The notes below the pieces were generated by a model. That model did no database searches and was not told the DNA's origin. It saw nothing but the letters and a program-made list of their open reading frames with translations. DNA of 12,929 nucleotides from Pseudomonadota bacterium (GTDB lineage: Bacteria; Pseudomonadota; Gammaproteobacteria; Burkholderiales; Burkholderiaceae): the NCBI GenBank assembly GCA_963205525.1, contig CAUJJP010000145.1, positions 1-12,929 on the forward strand, read 5' to 3'. Positions 1 through 5,541 of the stretch are shown one piece after another. Each line of letters begins with the position of its first letter. The stretch's first letter is position 1. A program made the position numbers and the translations under genes.

Positions 1-582
1 ATCGGCCACGACGGCTACCTGCCGCAGCGGCTGGCGCACAAGCGCGGACGCAACCACGCCCTGCTGCAGCAGGCGCTGGCCGACGCGCCCGACGATGCCT
101 ACCTGTGGTACCAGCTCGGCAAGGACCATGGCGTCTTCGACGAGCACGCGCCGGCGCTCGAGGCGCTGGCGCGCGCGGCGCAGATCGCGGGCGCCGAATC
201 CGCGCCCTGGTGGCCGGATCTGGTGGTGCGCCGGCTGATCGCCCTCAACGGCCTGAAGCGCCACGCCGAGGGCATGGACCTGGCCGAGGCCGAGCGCGAA
301 CGCTGCGCGCAGGTGCCGGACTTCTTCTTCGCCCTCGGCGACCTGCTGCTCGACCTGGCGGCCGACGAGCCGGCAAACGCCGGGCTGCTGCTGCCCATGA
401 TCGAGGCCGCCTGGCGGCGCTGCCTGGAAATCGGCGAGCGCCCCGATCTGCCCCAGACCGTCCCCGGCCGCGGCAGCTGGAGCGCGGCGCACAACCTGGC
501 CCTGGTGCTGGAAGGCACCGGCCGCGGCGGTGAGGCGCAGGCCTTGCGCGCCGCCCATCCGAAGCCGACGCCGCAGCCCTGA
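1..582 (+). CDS. Glycosyltransferase (GT2-type) with TPR-like C-terminal part, 5' truncated
   Basis: The reading frame is open from base 1 to a TGA at 580-582, giving 193 residues of an incomplete protein whose start lies outside the window. The visible part begins IGHDGYLP followed by a basic stretch and then a TPR-like helix pair (ALADAPDDAYLWYQLGKDHG). That order, an I-x-H-x-GY segment leading into a helical repeat region, is familiar from the C-terminal part of family-2 glycosyltransferases carrying TPR repeats. The rest is Ala/Leu-rich helical sequence with the appearance of further degenerate repeats. The catalytic GT-A domain is not visible, so the enzyme class is inferred from the tail alone. 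Its position before flhDC makes a role in glycosylating flagellin or another surface molecule possible, but that is inference. It could also be a plain TPR protein. Confidence 0.6.
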   Translation: MGHDGYLPQRLAHKRGRNHALLQQALADAPDDAYLWYQLGKDHGVFDEHAPALEALARAAQIAGAESAPWWPDLVVRRLIALNGLKRHAEGMDLAEAERERCAQVPDFFFALGDLLLDLAADEPANAGLLLPMIEAAWRRCLEIGERPDLPQTVPGRGSWSAAHNLALVLEGTGRGGEAQALRAAHPKPTPQP

Positions 583-603
583 GCGGCCGTCCTGCGGGGG
601 TCA

Positions 604-632
604 AGAAGACTTGGGACGGCCCGGCGTCTTCT
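604..632 (+). terminator. Inverted repeat after the glycosyltransferase gene, possible weak terminator
   Basis: AGAAGAC (604-610) is complementary to GTCTTCT (626-632), giving a 7-bp stem. GGG at 613-615 and CCC at 620-622 could extend it inside the loop. It begins 21 nt after the stop codon of the upstream gene, where a terminator would be expected. There is no T-tract after the stem, so intrinsic termination would be weak; it could instead be a chance repeat. Confidence 0.3.
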
Positions 633-891
633 CATGGGCGCGACCGGGAAGGACAAGCGCCGACGCCCGGACCGCAGCAGCCTGAGCAAGCTTCGGCTGC
701 GCGTGGCCAAGGCGAGCGTCAACTTGCCCGTCCGGCTCTGGCTGCGCCATGCCGAACACGCACCGACTCCTGGCAGGCGGTCGCCGACAGGCCTTGCATG
801 ACGCCTGGCTGAGGCAGCCGGTGCCTGCGCTGCAGCGTGTCACCGACCGCCGTATAGGAGCCAGTTCGTGATCAGCAAGTAGGAGCAGCGA

Positions 892-912
892 CCAGGCGGC
901 CAGGCCGCCTGG
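892..912. repeat. Perfect 10-bp inverted repeat upstream of flhD
   Basis: CCAGGCGGCC (892-901) and GGCCGCCTGG (903-912) are exact reverse complements around a single A at 902. A one-base centre cannot form a normal RNA loop without opening some pairs, so this fits a dimeric regulator site on DNA at least as well as an RNA hairpin. It is directly followed by the 8-bp palindrome CCCGCGGG (913-920). It sits 164 bp before the flhD start codon. Its function is not shown by the sequence. Confidence 0.5.
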
Positions 913-1017
913 CCCGCGGGCGTTGCGGGAGAACCCGGGGCTCTTGTCAGGCAACTTCCTACACCGGCGATGGCGGGAAGCGGACTCAAGCGCTGGAAAT
1001 GGACTGATCGCGCCCCC

Positions 1018-1040
1018 CAGTTCGTGTCTCTACAGTTCGT
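1018..1040. repeat. Direct repeat CAGTTCGT, two copies 15 bp apart, third copy at 862-869
   Basis: CAGTTCGT occurs at 1018-1025 and 1033-1040, start to start 15 bp, and again at 862-869. The copies at 861-870 and 1017-1026 agree over 10 bases (CCAGTTCGTG). All three lie on the plus strand in the flhD leader region, the nearest ending 35 bp before the start codon. Such repeats could be sites for a regulator; a binding protein cannot be named. Confidence 0.4.
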
Positions 1041-1075
1041 TTCACGCTGCAACGCAACCTCAACGGAGTGACACC

Positions 1076-1399
1076 ATGACCGCCGACCAGATCCTTGCCG
1101 AAATCCGCGAAGCCAACCTGTCCTACCTGATGCTGGCGCAAAGCCTGATCCGCACCGACCGCGAGCAGGCGCTGTACCGCCTGGGGGTGAGCGAGGAGAC
1201 GGCGAGCCTGATCGACCTGCTCACGCCGGCGCAGATGATGAAGATCGCTTCCGGCAACACCCTGCTGTGCCGCTTCCGGATGGACGACGACCTGGTGTGG
1301 AACCTGCTCACCAGCCACGGCCGCACCGCCGCCAACGACGGCGTGGGCCGCCTGCACGCCAGCATCCTGATGGCCGGCCGCCACCAGGAAGCCGCCTGA
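1076..1399 (+). CDS. flhD: Flagellar transcriptional activator FlhD
   Basis: FlhD pairs with FlhC in a heteromeric complex that binds DNA and activates class II flagellar promoters together with sigma-70 RNA polymerase. The 107-residue protein begins MTADQILAEIREANLSYLML, the typical helical start of the family, and matches E. coli FlhD in register, including the segment around Cys65 (NTLLCRFR), where the E. coli protein forms an inter-subunit disulfide. The ATG at 1076 is chosen because GGAG (1065-1068) lies 7 nt upstream and the family begins here; the frame is open farther upstream to 923, but that extension has no family character. flhC follows after 61 bp. The length is slightly below the enteric 116-119 residues, with a shorter C-terminal tail. 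Confidence 0.95.
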   Translation: MTADQILAEIREANLSYLMLAQSLIRTDREQALYRLGVSEETASLIDLLTPAQMMKIASGNTLLCRFRMDDDLVWNLLTSHGRTAANDGVGRLHASILMAGRHQEAA

Positions 1400-1410
1400 G
1401 CCTGCCCAGC

Positions 1411-1431
1411 GGCGCTGCCGGCGGCAGCGCC
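1411..1431 (+). promoter_or_regulatory. Perfect 9-bp stem-loop between flhD and flhC
   Basis: GGCGCTGCC (1411-1419) and GGCAGCGCC (1423-1431) are exact complements with a 3-nt loop (GGC). The stem lies 11 nt after the flhD stop codon and ends 19 nt before the flhC ribosome binding site (AGGAG, 1451-1455). No T-tract follows, so it is not a standard intrinsic terminator. It could stabilise the flhD 3' end, cause partial attenuation, or adjust the FlhD to FlhC ratio. These roles are inferred. Confidence 0.5.
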
Positions 1432-1460
1432 AGACGCCGCACGATGAACCAGGAGTGAAC

Positions 1461-2012
1461 ATGGCCCGCATCAAGAGCATCCTGTCCGAAGCCAAGCAGA
1501 TCGACCGCGCCGTGACCCTGATCCAGCTCGGCGCCCGGCTGCAGGTGCTGGAGTCGGAGACCGACCTCAGCTCCGAGCGCCTGCTGCGCCTGTACAAGGA
1601 AGTCGCGGGCAAGAGCCCGAGCAAGGGCCAGCTGCCGTTCTCCACCGACTGGTTCATGACCTGGCAGCCCAACATCCACTCCAGCCTGTTCCTGAACATC
1701 CACGAGTACCTGAACAAGTCCTCCGAGCTCGACGAGATCGACGCCGTCATCAAGGCCTACCAGCTCTACCAGGAGCAGATCCAGGCCCAGGCGCTGGAGC
1801 CCCTGCTCAGCGTCACGCGCGCCTGGCGGCTGGTGAAGTTCGTCGACAACGGCATGTTGACGATGACGGCCTGCAGCAAGTGCGGCGGCCACTTCGTGAC
1901 CCACCCGCACGAGATCGCGCGCCACTTCGTGTGCGGCCTGTGCAACCCGCCGGCGCGCGCCGGCAAGGGCAAGCAGGCGGGTTCTTTGCGCATTCCGGCA
2001 CACGCGCACTGA
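1461..2012 (+). CDS. flhC: Flagellar transcriptional activator FlhC
   Basis: FlhC is the main DNA-contacting partner of FlhD in the master regulator complex. The protein has 183 residues from the ATG at 1461; AGGAG at 1451-1455 is spaced 5 nt from it. A GTG at 1455 is in frame but overlaps that ribosome binding site, so the ATG is preferred. The zinc site is intact: Cys138 and Cys141 (CSKC) and Cys158 and Cys161 (CGLC), separated by the expected linker. The middle region with FSTDWFMTWQPNIHSSLF (60-77) is also characteristic of the family. The last 20 residues are basic and Ala-rich and probably flexible. flhD and flhC form one unit that ends at the terminator at 2107-2136. Confidence 0.96.
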   Translation: MARIKSILSEAKQIDRAVTLIQLGARLQVLESETDLSSERLLRLYKEVAGKSPSKGQLPFSTDWFMTWQPNIHSSLFLNIHEYLNKSSELDEIDAVIKAYQLYQEQIQAQALEPLLSVTRAWRLVKFVDNGMLTMTACSKCGGHFVTHPHEIARHFVCGLCNPPARAGKGKQAGSLRIPAHAH

Positions 2013-2083
2013 GGCGTGGCCCTTCGGTCAGGTCGGCCGCGTCCGATAAGGAGGACAGACCGACCGCTTGTATGTCTCCTCCT

Positions 2084-2104
2084 GGCACATCCGTTGTGCC
2101 TTTT
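2084..2104 (+). terminator. Short hairpin with TTTT, upstream member of a tandem terminator
   Basis: GGCACA (2084-2089) pairs with TGTGCC (2095-2100) across a 5-nt loop and is followed by TTTT (2101-2104). On its own it is a weak intrinsic terminator. It lies 6 bp before the strong terminator hairpin starting at 2107, so the two may act in series or form the body of a small RNA. Confidence 0.5.
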
Positions 2105-2106
2105 GC

Positions 2107-2136
2107 GGCGGGTCCTTCGGGACCCGCCCTTTTTTT
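2107..2136 (+). terminator. Intrinsic terminator of the flhDC unit
   Basis: GGCGGGTCC (2107-2115) pairs perfectly with GGACCCGCC (2120-2128) around a TTCG tetraloop (2116-2119). One C and seven T residues (2130-2136) follow. This is a textbook Rho-independent terminator and the clearest in the window. It lies 95 bp after the flhC stop, so flhDC should be a separate transcription unit from the methyltransferase and motor genes. Confidence 0.93.
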
Positions 2137-2203
2137 GTCCGCCCGGCAGGGCAGGGGGGTGAAGGCGGCGCTGTTCCGGCCGCTGCCGTGGGGCGGCGCT
2201 GCC

Positions 2204-2209
2204 CATACT
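2204..2209 (+). promoter_or_regulatory. Possible -10 element for a leaderless methyltransferase transcript
   Basis: CATACT (2204-2209) matches 4 of 6 positions of TATAAT and ends 6 nt before the methyltransferase start codon, which has no clear ribosome binding site. The strong terminator 70 bp upstream means the gene needs a promoter in this gap. No good -35 hexamer is seen at 16-18 bp. In GC-rich proteobacteria this arrangement can mark a leaderless mRNA, but the evidence is thin. Confidence 0.3.
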
Positions 2210-2215
2210 CGCCCG

Positions 2216-3067
2216 ATGCCTCTCGCCCCGTCTTCGACCACCGCCACGCCGCCCGCCTGGCGGCGCTGGCCGCTGCCGGCGCTGGCGGCCTGGGCGGCCT
2301 GCTGGGGCCTGTTCGTCGCCCTCGCGCCGCGCCTGGGCCCCGCGCCGGCGCTGGCGGCGGCGCTGCTGCTGGCGCTGGCGCTGGCATGGCGCCAGCGCGG
2401 CTGGTCGCGCCGGCTGTGGGTGGGCGCGGGCTTTCCGCTCTCCGCACTCGCGCTGTCCGTCAGCGCTGGCGGTGCCGACAGCGCCGGCGCTGCCGGCAGC
2501 CTGCCGGCCTGGGCCTGGCTGCTGCCGCCGCTGCTGCTGCTGACCATCTACCCGCTGCGAGCCTGGCGCGACGCGCCGCTGTTCCCCACCCCCGCCGGGG
2601 CCCTGGACGCCCTGGCGCCGCGCCTGTCGCTGCCGGCACGGCCCCGGATGCTGGACGCCGGCTGTGGCGTGGGCGACGGCCTGCTCGCCCTGCGTCAGGC
2701 CTGGCCGCAGGCGCGGCTGCAGGGCCTGGAGTGGAGCTGGCCGCTGGCGCTGCTGGCGCGCTGGCGTTGCCCGGGTGCGCAGGTGCGCCATGGCGACATG
2801 TGGCAGCCCGGTGCCTGGCAGGGCCTGGACCTGGTCTATCTCTTCCAGCGCCCGGAGAGCATGGCGCGCGCCTGGGCCAAGGCCTGCGCCGAGATGCCCG
2901 GCGGCTGGCTCCTGAGCCTGGAGTTCATGGTGCCCGGCCGTGCGCCCGACGTCGCCGTCAGCCTGCCCGGCGGGAGGGTGGTGGCGGCCTGGAGGCTGCC
3001 CGCCGCGCCCGGGCGCACGCCGGCCGGCACTCAACCCGGCGCCGCTGCCGCCGATAACCCCCGGTAA
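2216..3067 (+). CDS. Membrane-anchored class I SAM-dependent methyltransferase
   Basis: The 283-residue product has two parts. Residues about 20-113 are strongly hydrophobic, with likely membrane helices near 20-37, 43-58, 70-82 and 99-113. Residues about 143-262 form a Rossmann-type methyltransferase domain. SAM motif I is LDAGCGVGDG (146-155), a plausible acidic motif II residue is Glu172 (QGLEWSW), and HGDMW (192-196) fits the later strand of the fold. The substrate is unknown. The ATG at 2216 is chosen because the frame upstream runs through the flhC terminator; no clear Shine-Dalgarno is visible. The last 30 residues are Pro/Ala-rich, and the motA sigma-28 promoter lies within this end of the gene. 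Its place between flhDC and motA suggests a flagellar or envelope link, but nothing in the sequence proves it. Confidence 0.8.
   Translation: MPLAPSSTTATPPAWRRWPLPALAAWAACWGLFVALAPRLGPAPALAAALLLALALAWRQRGWSRRLWVGAGFPLSALALSVSAGGADSAGAAGSLPAWAWLLPPLLLLTIYPLRAWRDAPLFPTPAGALDALAPRLSLPARPRMLDAGCGVGDGLLALRQAWPQARLQGLEWSWPLALLARWRCPGAQVRHGDMWQPGAWQGLDLVYLFQRPESMARAWAKACAEMPGGWLLSLEFMVPGRAPDVAVSLPGGRVVAAWRLPAAPGRTPAGTQPGAAAADNPR
3031..3057 (+). promoter_or_regulatory. Sigma-28 (FliA) promoter for motA
   Basis: TCAA (3031-3034), a 15-bp spacer and GCCGATAA (3050-3057) match the FliA consensus TAAA-N15-GCCGATAA, with a perfect -10 element, correct spacing and 3 of 4 bases in the -35. Transcription would start near 3064-3066, about 38 nt before the motA start. 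The site overlaps the last codons of the methyltransferase gene. motA and motB are classic sigma-28-dependent class III genes. Confidence 0.85.
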
Positions 3068-3102
3068 CGCCCGTCAGGGCCCGCACCGAAGCACACCGCA
3101 CC

Positions 3103-3963
3103 ATGTTCGTCATCATCGGCTGGATCGTCGCGCTGGGATGCGTCTTCGGCGTCTTCATCGCGCACGGCGGCAACATGGGCCCGATCATCAAGGCCCTGCC
3201 CTGGGAGCTGGGGATGATCGGCGGCGCCACCCTGGGCGCCTTCCTGGTGAACAACCAGATGACGGTGGTGAAGGCCACCATCGCCGGCGCGCTGAGCTGC
3301 TTCAAGGGCGGCAAGTACACCAAGGCGCGCTACATGGAGCTGCTGGCCCTGCTCTACGACATCCTGCAGAAGGCGCGCAAGGAAGGCCTGATGTCGATCG
3401 AGAAGGACGTCGAGGAGCCGCATTCCTCTCCCCTGTTCCAGAAGTACCCGGCGGTCGGCGCCGACCACCACGTGACCGAGTTCATCACCGACTACCTGCG
3501 CATGATGGTGTCGGGCAACCTGAACGCGCACGAGATCGAGAGCCTGATGGACAGCGAGATCGAGACCCACCACCACGAGGCGCACGCGCCGGTGGCGGCG
3601 CTGCAGCGGGTGGCCGGCGGCCTGCCGGCGTTCGGCATCGTGGCCGCGGTGCTGGGCGTGATCAAGACCATGGGCTCGGTGGGCCAGCCGCCGGCGGTGC
3701 TGGGGGCGATGATCGGCTCCGCGCTGGTGGGCACCTTCCTCGGCATCTTCCTGGCCTACGGCTTCGCCGAGCCGCTGGGCGGCCTGCTGGAGCAGAAGAA
3801 CGAGGAGGCGAGCAAGGAGTTCCAGTGCATCAAGACCACGCTGCTGGCGAGCATGCAGGGCTACGCGCCGCAGGTGGCGATCGAGTTCGGCCGCAAGGTG
3901 CTGTTCTCCACCGTGCGCCCGAGCTTCGGCGAACTGGAAAGCCACGTGAAGGGCAAGAAGTGA
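3103..3963 (+). CDS. motA: Flagellar motor stator protein MotA
   Basis: MotA surrounds MotB in the inner membrane and forms the proton channel of the stator that turns the flagellar rotor. The 286 residues are close to the E. coli length (295). Four membrane segments are visible: near 1-20, 34-50, 172-190 and 198-220. The cytoplasmic loop between segments 2 and 3 has Arg92 and Glu100, in register with E. coli Arg90 and Glu98, which contact the rotor protein FliG. Pro175 (GGLPAFGIVAAV) and Pro224 (FAEPLGG) match E. coli Pro173 and Pro222. The ATG at 3103 has only a weak Shine-Dalgarno (GAAG, 3088-3091). A sigma-28 promoter lies just upstream at 3031-3057. motB follows, but after an unusually long gap of 132 bp. 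Confidence 0.97.
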   Translation: MFVIIGWIVALGCVFGVFIAHGGNMGPIIKALPWELGMIGGATLGAFLVNNQMTVVKATIAGALSCFKGGKYTKARYMELLALLYDILQKARKEGLMSIEKDVEEPHSSPLFQKYPAVGADHHVTEFITDYLRMMVSGNLNAHEIESLMDSEIETHHHEAHAPVAALQRVAGGLPAFGIVAAVLGVIKTMGSVGQPPAVLGAMIGSALVGTFLGIFLAYGFAEPLGGLLEQKNEEASKEFQCIKTTLLASMQGYAPQVAIEFGRKVLFSTVRPSFGELESHVKGKK

Positions 3964-4095
3964 AGTCCGGCTGCCTGCCTGTCTCGCTGAGCCAGCGGCC
4001 GCTGCCGTTGCGCCCTCAGGGCGCGCCGCAGGCGCCGTCGGGCATGCTGCGGCCGCCGTCAGCGGCGCCGCGCGCCACCGCGCAGGGGGTGCAGG
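3964..4095 (+). other. Hairpin-rich motA-motB spacer
   Basis: motA and motB usually overlap or nearly touch; here they are 132 bp apart. The spacer holds the 12-bp palindrome CAGCGGCCGCTG (3993-4004) and a hairpin with arms GCGCCC (4010-4015) and GGGCGC (4019-4024) around TCA. No T-tract and no GCCGATA element are present, so neither terminator nor second sigma-28 promoter is indicated. The motB ribosome binding site AGGGGG (4084-4089) lies 6 nt before its ATG. No gene is seen in the spacer. Confidence 0.5.
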
Positions 4096-5130
4096 ATGGC
4101 CGGTGACGCCAAGAAGCTGCAGCCCATCATCGTCAAGAAGATCAAGAAGGGCGGCCACGCGGCGCACGGTGGCGCGTGGAAGATCGCCTACGCCGACTTC
4201 GTGACCGCGATGATGGCCTTCTTCCTGCTGATGTGGCTGCTCGGCTCGACCACCGAGGGCGACAAGAAGGGGATCGCGGACTACTTCTCCTCGCCGCTGA
4301 AGATCGCGCTGTTCGGCGGCTCGGGATCGGGCGATTCCTCGTCGATCGTGAAGGGCGGAGGCGCCGACCTCTCGCGCACCACGGGCCAGATCAAGGAGGG
4401 CGAGGTGCTGGCCGACCGGCGCACCATCAACCTCAAGGTGCTCAAGGAAGAGCAGCGCCGGGCCGAGGTGTCACGCCTGCAGGCGCTGATGGAGCGGGTG
4501 AAGGACAAGATCGCGCAGACGCCCACGCTGGCGGCGCTGAGCGCGCAGATCCGGCTCGACATGACGCACGAGGGGCTGCGCATCCAGATCGTCGACGAGT
4601 TCAACCGGCCCATGTTCGCCAGCGGCAGCGCGGTGGTCGAGCCCTACATGCGCGAGCTGCTGCGCGCGATCGGCGGCGTGCTCGCCGAGGTGCCGAACCG
4701 CATCACGCTGGAGGGCCACACCGACGCCGCCGCCTTTGCTGGCGAGCAGCGCGGCTACAGCAACTGGGAGCTCTCGGCCGACCGCGCCAACGCCTCCCGG
4801 CGCGAGCTCACCGCCGGCGGCCTGCCACCGGCGCACATGCTGCGCGTGCAAGGCCTGGCGGCGAGCCGGCCCTTCGACGAGCAGGACCCGCGCGCGGCGG
4901 CGAACCGCCGCATCAGCATCATCGTCATGAACCGCGACGCCGAGGACCGCTTCTTCGGCCGCGACCCGCACGCGCAGGAAGACGCCCAGGCGGCGCCCGC
5001 GCTGCCCTCCATCAGGCCCGACCTGGCGCCGCACGCGCAAACGCCGCAAGCCACCCTCCAAGCCACTCAAGCCACGGCCCGCGCGGCCGATATGAGCTCC
5101 AGCACCCCGCCCGAGGAAACCCACCGATGA
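4096..5130 (+). CDS. motB: Flagellar motor stator protein MotB
   Basis: MotB anchors the stator to peptidoglycan and carries the proton-binding aspartate. The protein has 344 residues. After a basic N-terminus ([24 protein letters not shown]) comes a single membrane helix, about 31-50, with the essential Asp34 ([18 protein letters not shown]), equivalent to E. coli Asp32. The plug and linker follow (51-155). An OmpA-type peptidoglycan-binding domain spans about 155-280, with ITLEGHTD (203-210), NWELSADRA (223-231) and NRRISIIV (270-277). Residues 281-344 form an Ala/Gln/Thr/Pro-rich tail. That tail holds the cheY sigma-28 promoter. The stop overlaps the cheY start as ATGA (5127-5130). The ATG at 4096 is supported by AGGGGG at 4084-4089. 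Confidence 0.97.
   Translation: MAGDAKKLQPIIVKKIKKGGHAAHGGAWKIAYADFVTAMMAFFLLMWLLGSTTEGDKKGIADYFSSPLKIALFGGSGSGDSSSIVKGGGADLSRTTGQIKEGEVLADRRTINLKVLKEEQRRAEVSRLQALMERVKDKIAQTPTLAALSAQIRLDMTHEGLRIQIVDEFNRPMFASGSAVVEPYMRELLRAIGGVLAEVPNRITLEGHTDAAAFAGEQRGYSNWELSADRANASRRELTAGGLPPAHMLRVQGLAASRPFDEQDPRAAANRRISIIVMNRDAEDRFFGRDPHAQEDAQAAPALPSIRPDLAPHAQTPQATLQATQATARAADMSSSTPPEETHR
5067..5093 (+). promoter_or_regulatory. Sigma-28 (FliA) promoter for cheY
   Basis: TCAA (5067-5070), a 15-bp spacer and GCCGATAT (5086-5093) repeat the architecture of the motA promoter, with the same -35 and a -10 that differs from consensus only at the last base. Transcription would start near 5100-5102, about 26 nt before the cheY ATG. 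It lies inside the coding sequence for the MotB tail, so cheY-cheZ can be transcribed both from here and by read-through from motA. Confidence 0.75.
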
Positions 5131-5525
5131 GCAACCACACCGACCTGAAGTTCCTGATCGTCGACGACTTCTCCACCATGAGGCGCATCGTGCGTGGCCT
5201 GCTCAAGGAGATGGGCTGCAACAACGCCGACGAGGCCGAGGACGGGGCGCACGCGCTCAACATGCTGAAGGCGCAGAAGTTCGACTTCGTCGTCTCCGAC
5301 ATCAACATGCCCAACATGAACGGTTTCGACCTGCTGAAGGCGATCAAGGCCGACGACAGCCTCAAGCACCTGCCGGTGCTGATGGTGACCGCCGAGGCGC
5401 GCAAGGAGGACATCGTGCTGGCGGCGCAAAGCGGCGCTGCGGGCTACATCGTGAAACCCTTCACCAAGGCGACGCTGGAGGAGAAGGTGACCAAGATCCT
5501 GCAGAAGATGGCGGCCACGGCCTGA
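5127..5525 (+). CDS. cheY: Chemotaxis response regulator CheY
   Basis: CheY is a single-domain receiver that, when phosphorylated by CheA, binds the flagellar switch and changes rotation. The 132 residues contain the whole active site: Asp13 and Asp14 for magnesium ([10 protein letters not shown]), the phosphorylated Asp58 (VVSDINMP), Thr88 (MVTAEA) and Lys110 (IVKPFTKA). These agree one for one with E. coli Asp12, Asp13, Asp57, Thr87 and Lys109. There is no output domain. The ATG overlaps the motB stop by 4 nt (ATGA), and GAGGAA (5113-5118) gives an 8-nt spacing. cheZ follows after 16 nt. No cheA or cheW gene lies in the window, so the kinase is encoded elsewhere. Confidence 0.97.
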   Translation: MSNHTDLKFLIVDDFSTMRRIVRGLLKEMGCNNADEAEDGAHALNMLKAQKFDFVVSDINMPNMNGFDLLKAIKADDSLKHLPVLMVTAEARKEDIVLAAQSGAAGYIVKPFTKATLEEKVTKILQKMAATA

Positions 5526-5541
5526 ACCCAGGGAGCATGCG

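Larger units (their letters stand above)
583..1075 (+). promoter_or_regulatory. Long intergenic region upstream of flhDC
   Basis: These 493 bp lie between the glycosyltransferase stop and the flhD start and hold no open frame that looks like a gene. Long leaders and many regulator sites are usual for flhDC, where environmental signals are integrated, so this is the expected control region. Visible structure includes an inverted repeat just after the upstream gene (604-632), a perfect 10-bp inverted repeat (892-912), and three copies of CAGTTCGT (862-869, 1018-1025, 1033-1040). No convincing sigma-70 hexamer pair was found; TACAGT at 1031-1036 is a weak -10 candidate without a matching -35. 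The flhD ribosome binding site GGAG is at 1065-1068. Confidence 0.5.
2042..2136 (+). ncRNA. Structured flhC 3' UTR, possible small RNA with free CCUCCU
   Basis: Between flhC and its terminator lies a compact structured stretch. TCCGATAA at 2042-2049 differs by one base from the sigma-28 -10 element GCCGATAA, but the bases 15 bp upstream (TTCG, 2023-2026) do not match a -35. A transcript from it would start near 2056 and run about 80 nt. It would have an unpaired 5' part carrying CTCCTCCT (2076-2083), then a 6-bp hairpin (2084-2100) with TTTT, then the terminator hairpin with T7. The CCUCCU would mimic the anti-Shine-Dalgarno sequence of 16S rRNA. In a longer flhDC transcript, AGGAGGA (2049-2055) could pair with TCCTCCT (2077-2083) and mask it. 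The simpler reading is only a terminated 3' UTR. Confidence 0.3.

Noticed and set aside
634..801. Small plus-strand open frame of 55 codons in the flhD upstream region
   Set aside because: There is no ribosome binding site, the product is Arg-rich with no recognisable family, and open frames of this size arise by chance at this GC content.
601..954. Minus-strand open frames in the flhD upstream region
   Set aside because: Translations are low complexity with no family likeness and no ribosome binding site; nothing suggests a divergent gene or transposase remnant.
923..1075. N-terminal extension of FlhD
   Set aside because: The frame is open upstream, but the extension runs through control-region sequence and the family start with a good GGAG site is at 1076.
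1880..2215. Longer start for the methyltransferase, including an ATG at 2072
   Set aside because: These starts lie in flhC or before the strong terminator at 2107-2136, so translation would need a transcript reading through it; the hydrophobic domain begins soon after 2216.
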